64,000 nucleotides of DNA, from positions 1 to 64,000 of the forward strand of contig NZ_VMNW02000020.1 in NCBI RefSeq assembly GCF_007713735.2, written 5' to 3'. How positions within the stretch are numbered: the first letter of the stretch is position 1; each line of letters starts with the position of its first letter. This stretch comes from Amycolatopsis acidicola (GTDB taxonomy: Bacteria > Actinomycetota > Actinomycetes > Mycobacteriales > Pseudonocardiaceae). Below the pieces are notes generated by a model. It did no database searches. It worked only from the letters and a program-made list of their open reading frames with translations, and was not told the DNA's origin. A program made the position numbers and the translations under genes. Below are positions 16,858-25,391 of this stretch, in pieces.

Positions 16858-18282
16858 TCACGGCGTGCCGACCGCGCGCCGCAAACTGTCGCGCATCAGC
16901 AAATGGTGTCGCCGCACCTGCTCACAGCTGTCGGTGTCGAAGGCATCCTGGGTCAAACGCTGTCCTTCGTATTCGCTGTCGAGCGAGCCGGTGTACCCGC
17001 CGGCCACCAAAGCATCGATGACCGGGCCGTACGGGACGCTCTCCTCGACACCTTCCCGCGTGACTTCGTAGAACTTCGCGTGCACGTTCATCACGTGCGG
17101 AACGACGTTGGCCAGTGCCTCGGGTTTGTTGCTCGGCGGGCCGAACGCCGCCGTGCGCATCGCGAGCGCGCGCGCCGCCTCACCGCCGCCCTTCTCCTGC
17201 ACCCGTTCGGCGATTTCCTCCGGCGCCTGCCCTTGCTCGAATGCCCGCGCCACGAACTCGACGAGCTCAGGCTCGACGCCCTGCCGCCGGGCCAGACCGA
17301 GCATGGCCGGGGGCATCCTGGTGCAGAAGACCCCCAGGTCCAATGTGAAGCCCAGATGCTTCGTGCCCGAAGCCGCGATCAACTCGAGGTAGGACGTGAC
17401 GAGCGGTCCGTCCAGCCGGACGGGCGCGTGGATCTCCGGGGCGACCAAGATGCCGAGTTCCTCGGCGAAGGGCAGCGACGCGGCGATCAGCTCGGGCGCC
17501 GCGTCCGCCACCGGGCCCGTAGTGGGCCTGATCATGGTGAATCCGAGGCGCTTCGCCAGTTTCATCTGGATGACGAGGTGGTCGACCGCCTCGTCCCGCC
17601 GCATCACGCGGTGGCCACCAAGGGACACGTCCACAAAGGTGTCCATGACGGTCGGGCGGGTGCCATGACGTTCCATGAGTGCGTGCCAGGCGTCCACCCA
17701 GGACGCGGGCGGGTCGGGGTAACCCGGCATCATCTGTTCCGGCAGCAGCTGCACGCCGCGGGCCCCGATCGCGGCCACCTCGGCGACACAGTCCTCGAGC
17801 GACATCGCTCCGGTGAAGTATTCCTCCTGATAGCTGTAAAGGCTCACCCCGAGACCGATCGCCGAGCCGGTGGGCCGGTCCTGGCACAGCGTCATCGTCC
17901 GCGTCGCGACGCTGACGAAACCGTTGCCAGGCATGTAGGACGGCAAGATGGCCTGCCGGATGGTGATCTCATGCGCTCCCGGCGTCAGGCCGCCCGGTTT
18001 GAGCACGGTCAGCAGGGCCGGCTCATCGAATTCCCAGCGCGCGCTTTCTTCGGCGGCCATCTCGGACATCGTGTACTGCCGGCCGCCGACGCCGAAAAGG
18101 AGCTGCCCGTCGCGGAAAGCCTCCCCGTCGACCGCCAGCTCCAGGTCGCTGACAATGGCGAGAGAGACGCCGCGGTAGTAGCCGATTCTGATCCTGACCT
18201 CGAAACCGATGACCTTCCCGTCGGCGGTCACGTTGCGCAGGCCCTGAGTTTCCAGAAGATACTTCTCGTTGATGGGAATCAC
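16858..18282 (-). CDS. Single-chain C-glycoside deglycosidase: beta-alpha fusion, module 2
   Basis: A protein of 474 residues joining both deglycosidase subunits. Residues 1-135 are a DUF6379 beta-like domain (IRIGYYRGVSLAIVSDLEL, VDGEAFRDGQLLFGV, ARWEFDEPALL). After a short linker, residues 142-474 form the metal-binding TIM barrel with probable ligands Glu283 (APEIHAP), Asp315 (FTLDLGVF), His401 (MNVHAKFYEV) and Glu437 (DSEYEG). Elsewhere in this window the two parts are separate, overlapping genes. No stop or frameshift separates the halves here, so this looks like a true fusion. GTG 18282 is preceded by AAAGG. It follows GMC oxidase 2 by 37 bases, giving an oxidase-CGD pair. Confidence 0.82.
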   Translation of the reverse strand: MIPINEKYLLETQGLRNVTADGKVIGFEVRIRIGYYRGVSLAIVSDLELAVDGEAFRDGQLLFGVGGRQYTMSEMAAEESARWEFDEPALLTVLKPGGLTPGAHEITIRQAILPSYMPGNGFVSVATRTMTLCQDRPTGSAIGLGVSLYSYQEEYFTGAMSLEDCVAEVAAIGARGVQLLPEQMMPGYPDPPASWVDAWHALMERHGTRPTVMDTFVDVSLGGHRVMRRDEAVDHLVIQMKLAKRLGFTMIRPTTGPVADAAPELIAASLPFAEELGILVAPEIHAPVRLDGPLVTSYLELIAASGTKHLGFTLDLGVFCTRMPPAMLGLARRQGVEPELVEFVARAFEQGQAPEEIAERVQEKGGGEAARALAMRTAAFGPPSNKPEALANVVPHVMNVHAKFYEVTREGVEESVPYGPVIDALVAGGYTGSLDSEYEGQRLTQDAFDTDSCEQVRRHHLLMRDSLRRAVGTP

Positions 18283-18319
18283 TCGCCTTTCGTCGATCGA
18301 CTCACCTGCCGGGCGTCCG

Positions 18320-19936
18320 TCAGCCGTCCACGGTCATCGGCCGCGCCGCGGCCAGCCGGTCCACGGCGGCCCGTGCCGTGCGGACCGCGTGCGCGACGCT
18401 CGTGAGGGTGGGGTTGCCCGCGGTGGCTGTGGGAATCAAGCCGTTCCCGCCGAGGAAAAGGTTTTCGAGGCCCCAGACCCTGGCGTGCCGGTCGCAGACC
18501 GACGCACCGTCGTCCCGGGCCCCCATCCGGTAAGTGCCTTGGTAGTGCAGCGAAGACCCGTTCGGCATCAGGCTCGGCTCGCGTCCCGCGGCGAACCCGC
18601 CCAAGGCCCGCGCGACACGGCCCTGTAAGTGTTTCGCCCCTTCGATGCCGGCCAAGTCGGCTTCGGTGAGCTCGTACCGCCATCGGATCCGCGGCATCCC
18701 GTATTCGTCGGTCTCGGCTTCGGAAAAAACCAGCCGGTCGTCGAACCGGATGTCCTTCGGGACGAAGTGCCCCATCCCGATGACATGTCGCTGATCCCGG
18801 ACCGGCCCCTCCCCCAGCGGCATCGGTGAGAGGTCGAGGTGCATGAGCTGGCCATGGAAAGGATGCTCGTCGGAGTAGGGAATCCAGTGCACCCCGACGA
18901 GGGCGTCCTCGGTCTGCCGACCACCGGGATGTCCGTTCAGCGAGCGTTCCGCCGCGACGGCGGACACCAAAGCAGGGTCGAGCTGAACGCCGGCCATGAC
19001 CTGGATGTGGTCGTTGAGGTAGTGCCCGAGCGCCTTCGGGCGGATTCCCGAGGCCCACAACAGCTGTGGTGTCCGGAGCCCGTCGGCCGCCACCAGCACG
19101 AGATCGGGCGAGACGGTCCACCGGCCTCCCGTCGCCCGGTCCTCGAGAACGGCGTACCGGACCCGTCCCTCCTCCACGACGAGACCGCGGCAGAGTGTCT
19201 CGGGAAGCAATGTGAACGACGCCGCCGGATCGGTGGGCAGCGTGCCGAGCACGGTGTCCGCACCGGTCCATCGCCGAGCACCGCCGGGCAAAACGGTGCA
19301 GGCAAGCGGCATCGGCTGAACCTTGCGCCCGTCCGGCAACCCGGCGTCGAACTCGCCGGAGAGGGCGCGCCGGACCGCTTCCCCTTGCAGGGTGGGCGGA
19401 AACGCCTCCTGGGTCACGGCCAGCAGTTCACGGGCCCGGTGCAGCGCCGGCTCCCACTCCTTGCCGGGCACGAACGGCGGCAGCTCCCGGCCTGCCGGAT
19501 ACGGGCATGCGCACGTCCAGTGCGCCCCCATTCCCCCGACGACCGTGGAGAGGGCCGCAGCGACGGCGAACCGGGGGTCGGCGACCGCCGCGGCTTCAGG
19601 ATCCAGGTACCCGGTACCCGGTCGCGGGTCGGCACCTGACGGGGGCTTGCCGATCAGGGCGGCCGCCCGGGCGATATCGGCCTCTGACCAGGACGGCCCC
19701 TGTGAGCGGACCTGAGCCACCAGGCGCTCCCGTTCGCCGGGGATGTTCTTCACGTGCATCCCAGGCGGCGTCGTCACCACGGGCCCGGCGTCGACCATCA
19801 GGATTTCCGTTGCCGGACGCAGATCCGCGACAACCCGCGCGAAGGCCGAGCCGATCGGACCGCTGCCGACGATGAGGACCTCCGGGCGAACCGGCCCGCG
19901 GTGGTCGGCGAGCCTTGCCTCCGGCAGATCGACCAT
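18320..19936 (-). CDS. GMC-family C-glycoside 3-oxidase-like flavoprotein 2
   Basis: An FAD oxidoreductase of 538 residues of the pyranose 2-oxidase/C-glycoside 3-oxidase type. It has the Rossmann motif (LIVGSGPIGSAFARV), the GGMGAHWTCACP motif near residue 140 corresponding to the FAD-attachment His region of fungal pyranose oxidase, and the catalytic pair His (SSLHYQGTYRMG, about 464) and Asn (TAGNPTLTSV, about 508). It would make the 3-oxo-C-glycoside for the fused CGD encoded just downstream. ATG 19936 has GGAG five bases upstream; a GTG two codons earlier is possible. A perfect 20-bp palindrome lies 34 bases upstream. Confidence 0.88.
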   Translation of the reverse strand: MVDLPEARLADHRGPVRPEVLIVGSGPIGSAFARVVADLRPATEILMVDAGPVVTTPPGMHVKNIPGERERLVAQVRSQGPSWSEADIARAAALIGKPPSGADPRPGTGYLDPEAAAVADPRFAVAAALSTVVGGMGAHWTCACPYPAGRELPPFVPGKEWEPALHRARELLAVTQEAFPPTLQGEAVRRALSGEFDAGLPDGRKVQPMPLACTVLPGGARRWTGADTVLGTLPTDPAASFTLLPETLCRGLVVEEGRVRYAVLEDRATGGRWTVSPDLVLVAADGLRTPQLLWASGIRPKALGHYLNDHIQVMAGVQLDPALVSAVAAERSLNGHPGGRQTEDALVGVHWIPYSDEHPFHGQLMHLDLSPMPLGEGPVRDQRHVIGMGHFVPKDIRFDDRLVFSEAETDEYGMPRIRWRYELTEADLAGIEGAKHLQGRVARALGGFAAGREPSLMPNGSSLHYQGTYRMGARDDGASVCDRHARVWGLENLFLGGNGLIPTATAGNPTLTSVAHAVRTARAAVDRLAAARPMTVDG

Positions 19937-19969
19937 GCGCACTCCACACTGGGTTCCGGCTGAGGTTCT

Positions 19970-19989
19970 CTTCGACCCTAGGGTCGAAG
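19970..19989. promoter_or_regulatory. Candidate operator: perfect 20-bp palindrome
   Basis: CTTCGACCCT directly abuts its reverse complement AGGGTCGAAG, 34 bases upstream of the oxidase-2 start in the 130-base gap after the flavin reductase-GntR gene. Position and perfect symmetry suggest a repressor site for the oxidase-CGD pair. The binding protein is unknown; the ROK and GntR-type proteins nearby are candidates. Confidence 0.6.
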
Positions 19990-20066
19990 TCCCGCCTGTT
20001 CTATCCAGTTCTGGCGGCGGTTATCCGCTTCCCGAAGAATGTTGAAGTCCACAATGGCCAGACGAG

Positions 20067-21212
20067 TCAAAGAACTCCGCCGTGCATCGCCAAGACCTCC
20101 CTGGCACGGTCCTTCGCCAGGGTGTTGTAGGCACGAGCCGCATCCCGCGCACCAGCTTTGTCCCCGGCCTCGAACGCTTCCACGATCCGTTGCTGCTCCT
20201 GGAGAAACCTCTGCGAGGACTCCTGTGTCGCGCCGAAACTGCGCGTCATCACCTGTTTGATCGCCAGCCCCTCGAACATCGTGGTGAGGACCCGGCTTCC
20301 GGCGAAGTCCACCAGTGTTTCGTGGAAACGGTAGTTGGCATCGAGGTAGGCGTCGAAGTCGACGAACCGGTCGTCGCGCAGGAACTCGGCCATGGCGTCG
20401 AACCGCTGCCGGAACTTGTTCTTTTCCCTGGCACCGAGTTCACCGACCACCTGCTCGATGACACCGAGTTCGATGACCAGCCGCGCATCGAAAGTCGTGT
20501 CCGAGGTGCGCGCGTCGAAGGCGGTCACCACGTAGCCGCGATCGGCTTCACGCGTGACAAGCCCATCGGCCTCCAGCCGGGTCAACGCGTAGAACGCCGA
20601 CGAAGGCTCGATCTCGATCCCGTCGGCCAGATCGACGACAGTGATGACACTCCCCGGGGCGAACGCGCGCTTGAGCACCAGGTCGCGGACCGTCCGGTAC
20701 GCGGCATCCTCCTGGGCCAGCGCGAAGCGGCCGAACCCGCCACGGAAGTAGGTCAGCGGCCGCCCGGAATAGGCGGTCGCCGCGACGACCCTGCCGACGA
20801 AGATGGAGTGTGTGCCTGCCATGATCCGTTCGACGACCTCGCATTCCAGGTGCGCCAGTGCATCCGCGAGCAGAGGCACTCCCAGCACGCTGTCGAGCAG
20901 CGGCACCCCGGCGAACTTGTCGTCGTGCGGTGTGGCGAAGCGCGTGGCGAGGGTTCCGTTCGCCTCGCCAAGGACGTTCACCGCGTAGCGGCCGGATCGA
21001 GCTACGGCGGCGGCGGTGGGCCCCGAGTTGTTCAGGCAGGCGAGCATCGTGGCCGGATCCGCCGACAGCGAGGTCACCGAACTGGCGGTCATCCCGTACG
21101 TGATCTCGTCCTCCGCCGTCGTGACGATCGTGACGCCACTGGCCAGATGACCGACGACGTGCCGGAAGTGACGGCCATCGACGCCGGAATGCGGACTGGT
21201 TGCCGATGTCAT
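20067..21212 (-). CDS. Flavin reductase fused to a GntR/FCD-type domain
   Basis: A protein of 381 residues. Residues 1-165 are a flavin reductase domain of the HpaC/FMN-binding split-barrel type (GHLASGVTIVTT, GMTASSVTSLSADPATMLACLN, RFATPHDDKFAGV). Residues about 170-231 resemble a GntR winged helix (YRTVRDLVLKRAFAPGSVI; RLEADGLV) and 240-370 an FCD effector domain. The recognition helix reads EPSSAFYALTRL instead of the usual SRTPVREALRRL, so DNA binding looks weakened. The second half may instead sense an aromatic substrate and switch on reduced-flavin supply, as the C-terminal domain of the C1 reductase of 4-hydroxyphenylacetate hydroxylase does. AAGGAGG precedes ATG 21212. It supplies the LLM monooxygenase two genes upstream. 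Confidence 0.8.
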   Translation of the reverse strand: MTSATSPHSGVDGRHFRHVVGHLASGVTIVTTAEDEITYGMTASSVTSLSADPATMLACLNNSGPTAAAVARSGRYAVNVLGEANGTLATRFATPHDDKFAGVPLLDSVLGVPLLADALAHLECEVVERIMAGTHSIFVGRVVAATAYSGRPLTYFRGGFGRFALAQEDAAYRTVRDLVLKRAFAPGSVITVVDLADGIEIEPSSAFYALTRLEADGLVTREADRGYVVTAFDARTSDTTFDARLVIELGVIEQVVGELGAREKNKFRQRFDAMAEFLRDDRFVDFDAYLDANYRFHETLVDFAGSRVLTTMFEGLAIKQVMTRSFGATQESSQRFLQEQQRIVEAFEAGDKAGARDAARAYNTLAKDRAREVLAMHGGVL

Positions 21213-21227
21213 CGAGCATCCTCCTTG

Positions 21228-21833
21228 CTACCGAGCGGATCCGGGTTCGCCGCCACGCACGGCTGCCCGGCCACCGAGTGGTGGCAAAGCCGGCGCTCCG
21301 TCGGGAGGCGGCGTCCGGGCGACATTCATCATCAGCGCGAGAGTCGTGTAGTAGCCGACTGTCCCCACCAGTTCGACGATCGCCTTCGGTCCCAGGCCGG
21401 AAAGCCGGTCGTAGAGCTCGTCTGTCAGCGATCCACGGTGCAGGAGCGTGTGCACCGCGTCCCAGACTTCGGCCAGTCCTGGTCTGCCACCGCTGGGACG
21501 CCGGCACTGGGCGACATCCTCGACCACGGCTTCCGGTACGCCGGCCCGGTTGGCCAGCGGCCGGTGGAATCCCCACTCGAACCCCTGATCCCAGTGCCGC
21601 GCCACGATCAGGATCGTGAGCTCGAACAGGTCGTCGTCGAGTGCCTTCCCGAATCGAAGGTGTTCGCCGACCAGCTGAAGCCGGGTCATGAACTCGGGGC
21701 TGTGCATCAGCGGCACGAACGGCCCGTACAACTCGCCCCGTGGCCCCGAGACGATCCGTTGCGCGGCCTGGTGTTGCTCGTCCGACCACGCCTCCTCCGG
21801 CGGCAGGGGCAGCCGCTGCGGCCCCGGGGTCAC
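21228..21833 (-). CDS. Carboxymuconolactone decarboxylase-family protein
   Basis: A small helical protein of 201 residues with the CMD/AhpD-like fold (LYGPFVPLMHSPEFMTRLQLVGEHLRF; ELTILIVARHWDQGFEWGFHRPLA). It lacks the CxxC pair of AhpD-type peroxidases, so a decarboxylase- or isomerase-like role in catabolism is more likely than redox defence. The last 25 residues are Pro/Gly-rich and probably disordered. The GTG start overlaps the stop of the LLM monooxygenase (GTGA), and the next gene begins 15 bases on, so this is the middle gene of a three-gene operon. Confidence 0.82.
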   Translation of the reverse strand: MTPGPQRLPLPPEEAWSDEQHQAAQRIVSGPRGELYGPFVPLMHSPEFMTRLQLVGEHLRFGKALDDDLFELTILIVARHWDQGFEWGFHRPLANRAGVPEAVVEDVAQCRRPSGGRPGLAEVWDAVHTLLHRGSLTDELYDRLSGLGPKAIVELVGTVGYYTTLALMMNVARTPPPDGAPALPPLGGRAAVRGGEPGSAR

Positions 21834-22939
21834 CCTGCCGCCGCCGGCGAGATCGCGGCGTTGACGGCAGGCATGACCTTCTCGGCCATCAGCTCCATCG
21901 AACGACGCCCGAGCCGTTGGTCGGCCCAGTCCATGCCGGCGTAGACCAGCTCGCCGAAGTCACCGATCCGTTCCCGGAGCGCGAGGATCTGTTCGGCGAC
22001 CTCGTCGGGCGTGCCGGCGAGGACCAGGTCGTCCAGGACTTTGTCGAGCGTGACCTCGTCGTCGGCCTGGTCCCGGCTGGTCTTGAAAAGCTCGAGCCGT
22101 CCCAGCATCCGCATCTTCGCCAGCATCTGCGAGTAGTAGAAACGGTAGGGGCTGTCGGCGGCCCGCTTTCCGTACCGTTCGGCTTCCTCGTGGGAGTCCG
22201 CGACGAAGATGGTGCGGGCGACGCGCCAGTCCGCGGGGTCCGCCTGCTTCCGGACGCTCTCCCGTCCCTGCGCGTAGTTCGGCCAGTGGGTGGCGACCCA
22301 TTGCGGCAGCAGGAAGTTCGCCGACAACGGGTGGAAGTCCTGCCGTCCCATCGCGATCACGCCCTTGGAGAACGGCGCGACGACGGTTCCGACGATCTCC
22401 GGCCGCGGCGACTGCAGGGGCTTCGGCAAGACGCCGACTCCGAGGCTGAGATCGCGGGTGCGACGGGTGGACACCTTGAAGCGATTACCCGGGACGTCCA
22501 GGTCGTACGGTGATTCGGACTGCCACAAGGCGGTGATGACCTCGATCGCCTCCGCGAAGAGCTTGTTCCGGTCCTCGTCGAGGATTCCCAGCACCTCCGC
22601 GTCGGTTTTCAGGGCGCCCGGGCTCACGCCGAGGATGAACCGCCCGCCGGAAAGGTGGTCGAACATCGCAGCGTTCGCCGCGACGAGCACCGGGTGCTGG
22701 TGGGACAGGTTCGTCGTCCCCGTACCGAGCTTGATCTGCCGGGTCTCCGCGATGAGCGTGGCCAGGAAGATCATGCTGTTGGTCACGTTCTCGTGGACAT
22801 CCGTCAGGTGTTCCCCGATGAAGGCGTCGTGGTAACCCAGCTGGTCGGCGAGGATCACCGCGGCCCTGTCTTCGGCGAGGGTCTCACGCCAGGTCCGGCC
22901 GAGCGGGTGCACCGGCATCGCGAAGTAGCCGAGTTTCAT
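21830..22939 (-). CDS. LLM-class flavin-dependent monooxygenase 1
   Basis: A luciferase-like TIM-barrel oxygenase of 369 residues that needs reduced flavin from a partner. Family signatures include the N-terminal KLGYFAMPVHP, GYHDAFIGEHLTD, KLGTGTTNLSHQHPVLVAANAAMFDHLSGGRF and the C-terminal LAGTPDEVAEQIL. Similar enzymes oxidise terpenes, alkanals or alkyl chains. AAGGAA precedes ATG 22939. The flavin reductase-GntR fusion two genes downstream is its likely reductase. A 109-base gap separates it from the PucR regulator upstream, so a promoter may lie there. Confidence 0.88.
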   Translation of the reverse strand: MKLGYFAMPVHPLGRTWRETLAEDRAAVILADQLGYHDAFIGEHLTDVHENVTNSMIFLATLIAETRQIKLGTGTTNLSHQHPVLVAANAAMFDHLSGGRFILGVSPGALKTDAEVLGILDEDRNKLFAEAIEVITALWQSESPYDLDVPGNRFKVSTRRTRDLSLGVGVLPKPLQSPRPEIVGTVVAPFSKGVIAMGRQDFHPLSANFLLPQWVATHWPNYAQGRESVRKQADPADWRVARTIFVADSHEEAERYGKRAADSPYRFYYSQMLAKMRMLGRLELFKTSRDQADDEVTLDKVLDDLVLAGTPDEVAEQILALRERIGDFGELVYAGMDWADQRLGRRSMELMAEKVMPAVNAAISPAAAG

Positions 22940-23048
22940 CAGAGTTCCTTGTCTCCTCGTGCTTCTTGGTCATCGAGTTTTCCAGCGGAATCGCCTTCCG
23001 GCAGTGGCGTACCGGACGAAATGCAGAGGCCGGAGATGACGTCTCACG

Positions 23049-24332
23049 TCATTCGCTTTGCCGCTTTCGGAGTAGCTTGCGAAGCCGGAGCGCCACCTGG
23101 ATTTCGGTCTGTCTCTCCTGCACAGGCCCGACGAGCTCCTCCACGCGGCGAAGCCGGTTCCGCACCGTGTGCTCGTGCAGGCCCAGTTTTTCCGCGGCGG
23201 CAACGTGGCTGCCGAGCCGGAACGAAGCTTCGACAGTGGCGCGCAGCTTCTCCGCTTCGGACGTCTCGTCCGCGAGCGGGCCGAGTTCCCGGGCCACGAA
23301 CTCCGCCGCGAGAAGCTCGTCTCGCAGCAACAGGATCTCCAGCCGGTAATCGGCGTAGCGCACCACCGACGAGGCATCACCGTCCGCTGCACTGGGCCGT
23401 GCCGCGTCGACCTGCTGGACCTGCTCGAACACCCGGGCGAACCCGGCCGTTCCGGCCGCGGTGTCGCTGACGACGGCGGTCAGGCCCGCGGTTCGCAGCG
23501 CGCGGACGGCCTGCCGTATCCGGGCGTCGGTCCACGCCCGGCTCGCACCGAGCCAGACGACCGAGGTATCGAGACGTGGCGCGTAGACCAGCGAATATTG
23601 CTGGTGTACCGCCGATCGCAGGGTCGCCGCCACCTGGTTCGCCTGTGCGGCGGGAACATCAGGGAGCAACACAGCGAGATGCCATGCCTCGGGCGGGTAG
23701 TCCAACGTCGCCAGGTCCTCCGCGGAGAAGCCGTCGCCGTGGCAGGCAAGGAGGTCCCGCACGAGGCGCTGCCGGATGTGCGCCCGCGACCGGTTCAGTG
23801 CGGCCTCCGAGTCCGCGAAAGTCCGCGATACCCGGGAAACCACCGCATCCGAGTACGCGTGCACCACGGCCGCCACGGATTGCTGGGCGAGAACGGACTC
23901 GGCCGTGTCCGCTCCCGCCCGCACGCCCGCCGCGGCGACCACCTTCGACCACTCCTGCCACTGCAGGAAGTGGCTGAGCCGGTACGAACGCTGCATCTCC
24001 GCTTGGCTGACACGCGCTTCGGCTTCGAGGGAGCTGAAGCGCATCCGGTGGGCGAGCGGCACCTCGCCGATCGCGAGCGCGCCCACCAGGACCTCCCGCA
24101 AGGCCCCGACGTTTTCCTCGACGCTGTGGGTCAGCGATTCCAGGAACACCGGATCGGATCGCCACGCCGGGAAGACCGACCGCACGCACCGGTCGACGAC
24201 AAGGTCCCGCAGGGGCGTCACTGGCTGTCGCGACACGGCCGCCACCGCCCACTGCGGCAGCTTCAGGGGGATGTCGCTCTGAAAGCCTGCGGCGGCCTGT
24301 CCATCCGCGACAGTGCGATCCACTTCAGTCAT
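23049..24332 (-). CDS. PucR/CdaR-type transcriptional regulator
   Basis: A regulator of 427 residues with the typical C-terminal helix-turn-helix of the PucR class (LGSHVAAAEKLGLHEHTVRNRLRRVEEL) and a long sensory N-terminal part containing a GGDEF-like degenerate middle region. ATG 24332 is chosen: it lies four bases after the stop of the Gfo/Idh gene, a coupled arrangement, and no homology supports the longer frame. It is the last gene of the 31839-23049 operon and probably responds to an intermediate of that operon's pathway. Confidence 0.87.
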   Translation of the reverse strand: MTEVDRTVADGQAAAGFQSDIPLKLPQWAVAAVSRQPVTPLRDLVVDRCVRSVFPAWRSDPVFLESLTHSVEENVGALREVLVGALAIGEVPLAHRMRFSSLEAEARVSQAEMQRSYRLSHFLQWQEWSKVVAAAGVRAGADTAESVLAQQSVAAVVHAYSDAVVSRVSRTFADSEAALNRSRAHIRQRLVRDLLACHGDGFSAEDLATLDYPPEAWHLAVLLPDVPAAQANQVAATLRSAVHQQYSLVYAPRLDTSVVWLGASRAWTDARIRQAVRALRTAGLTAVVSDTAAGTAGFARVFEQVQQVDAARPSAADGDASSVVRYADYRLEILLLRDELLAAEFVARELGPLADETSEAEKLRATVEASFRLGSHVAAAEKLGLHEHTVRNRLRRVEELVGPVQERQTEIQVALRLRKLLRKRQSE

Positions 24333-24336
24333 CCGG

Positions 24337-25329
24337 CTACACGCGCTCGACCCGGCCGCTGCTCGCCGAACGCACGATCGCCTCGAACGTGTCGGCATTC
24401 AGCTGGATCTCGGCCGGCGTCACCGGGTACGGATCCGCGCCTTCCGCAGCCCCGGCGAACCGCTCGAGGTTGGCACGCACCCCCGAGAACGCCGGGAAAG
24501 CGTGCTTTTCGTTTTCCTCCCCCCGCCGGGACACCACGACGTCCCAGCCTTCCGACTTCTCCGGATGACTCCGGTCGCGGATTTCGGCCCAGCCCTGGGA
24601 ACCGAGAACGCACACCCGCCCGATGAACGGCGTCGTCAGAACAGCGGTGATCGTCGCCGTGGCACCGGACTCGAACGCGAGCGTGATCGACAGCGTGTCC
24701 CCGTTCGCGAACGACGTGGCGAGCGTACCGAGCCTCGCCCACACCTCGACCGGCCGGCCGAGCACGCTGATGGCCAGGTCCACCATGTGGATCCCGGTGG
24801 CCGAAAGTGGTCCGGCCGGCGACAGTTCCGCGGACAGCCGCCAGTTGTCCGGTGGCAGCGCCAGGAACTTGTCCTGACTGAAGTTCCCTTCGAAAACCAG
24901 CGGGGTGCCGAGTTCCCCGTCCCGGACCAGCCGCTGAAGCTCCTCGACGGCGGGTTCGAACCGCCGTTCGTGGCCGATGCCTACCTGGACTCCGGCCGCC
25001 TCCACGGCCGCGAGCGCGTCCCGCGCCCCGGCTGAGGACGTGGCGAACGGCTTTTCACAGAAGACGTGCTTCCCTGCCTTCGCGGCCGCGACGATCTGAT
25101 CCGTGTGGAACCAGTGCGGCGAACAGAGCACGACGGCGTCGACCGACGGGGAGGCGAGGGCGTCGTCGAACGACGCCGTCGTTTCGATGCCGGCCTGTTC
25201 ATGGGCGGACTCGCGTCGCGCCGGGTCAGGATCCACACCCAGCACCGGGCGGATCTTGTCGCTCGTCGCGAGGTCGGACGCGATGGTGGCGCCCCACCAG
25301 CCGAGTCCCACGATAGCGGCCGTGATCAT
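24337..25329 (-). CDS. Gfo/Idh/MocA-family NAD(P)-dependent oxidoreductase
   Basis: A soluble sugar or inositol dehydrogenase-like enzyme of 330 residues. It has the N-terminal Rossmann motif VGLGWWGA, the catalytic CEKPFA motif at about 91-96, and a second-domain segment SATGIHMVDLAISVLG with the likely catalytic His. In C-glycoside metabolism such enzymes either oxidise C3 of the glycoside (DgpA type) or reduce the released 3-oxo sugar. Here, with GMC oxidases doing the oxidation, the reducing role is attractive but unproven. GGAG lies seven bases before ATG 25329. It sits between an alpha/beta hydrolase and the PucR regulator. Confidence 0.88.
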   Translation of the reverse strand: MITAAIVGLGWWGATIASDLATSDKIRPVLGVDPDPARRESAHEQAGIETTASFDDALASPSVDAVVLCSPHWFHTDQIVAAAKAGKHVFCEKPFATSSAGARDALAAVEAAGVQVGIGHERRFEPAVEELQRLVRDGELGTPLVFEGNFSQDKFLALPPDNWRLSAELSPAGPLSATGIHMVDLAISVLGRPVEVWARLGTLATSFANGDTLSITLAFESGATATITAVLTTPFIGRVCVLGSQGWAEIRDRSHPEKSEGWDVVVSRRGEENEKHAFPAFSGVRANLERFAGAAEGADPYPVTPAEIQLNADTFEAIVRSASSGRVERV

Positions 25330-25391
25330 GTCTCAACTCCAACCAGTCCAGGGTGGCTTCGCGCGGGAGGTGCGCCGGTCCGGCCGTTCGT

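Noticed and set aside
24333-24398. Longer start for the PucR-type regulator at 24398
   Set aside because: The extra 22 residues are Arg/Ser-rich, overlap the Gfo/Idh gene end and show no family similarity; ATG 24332 is coupled to the upstream stop.
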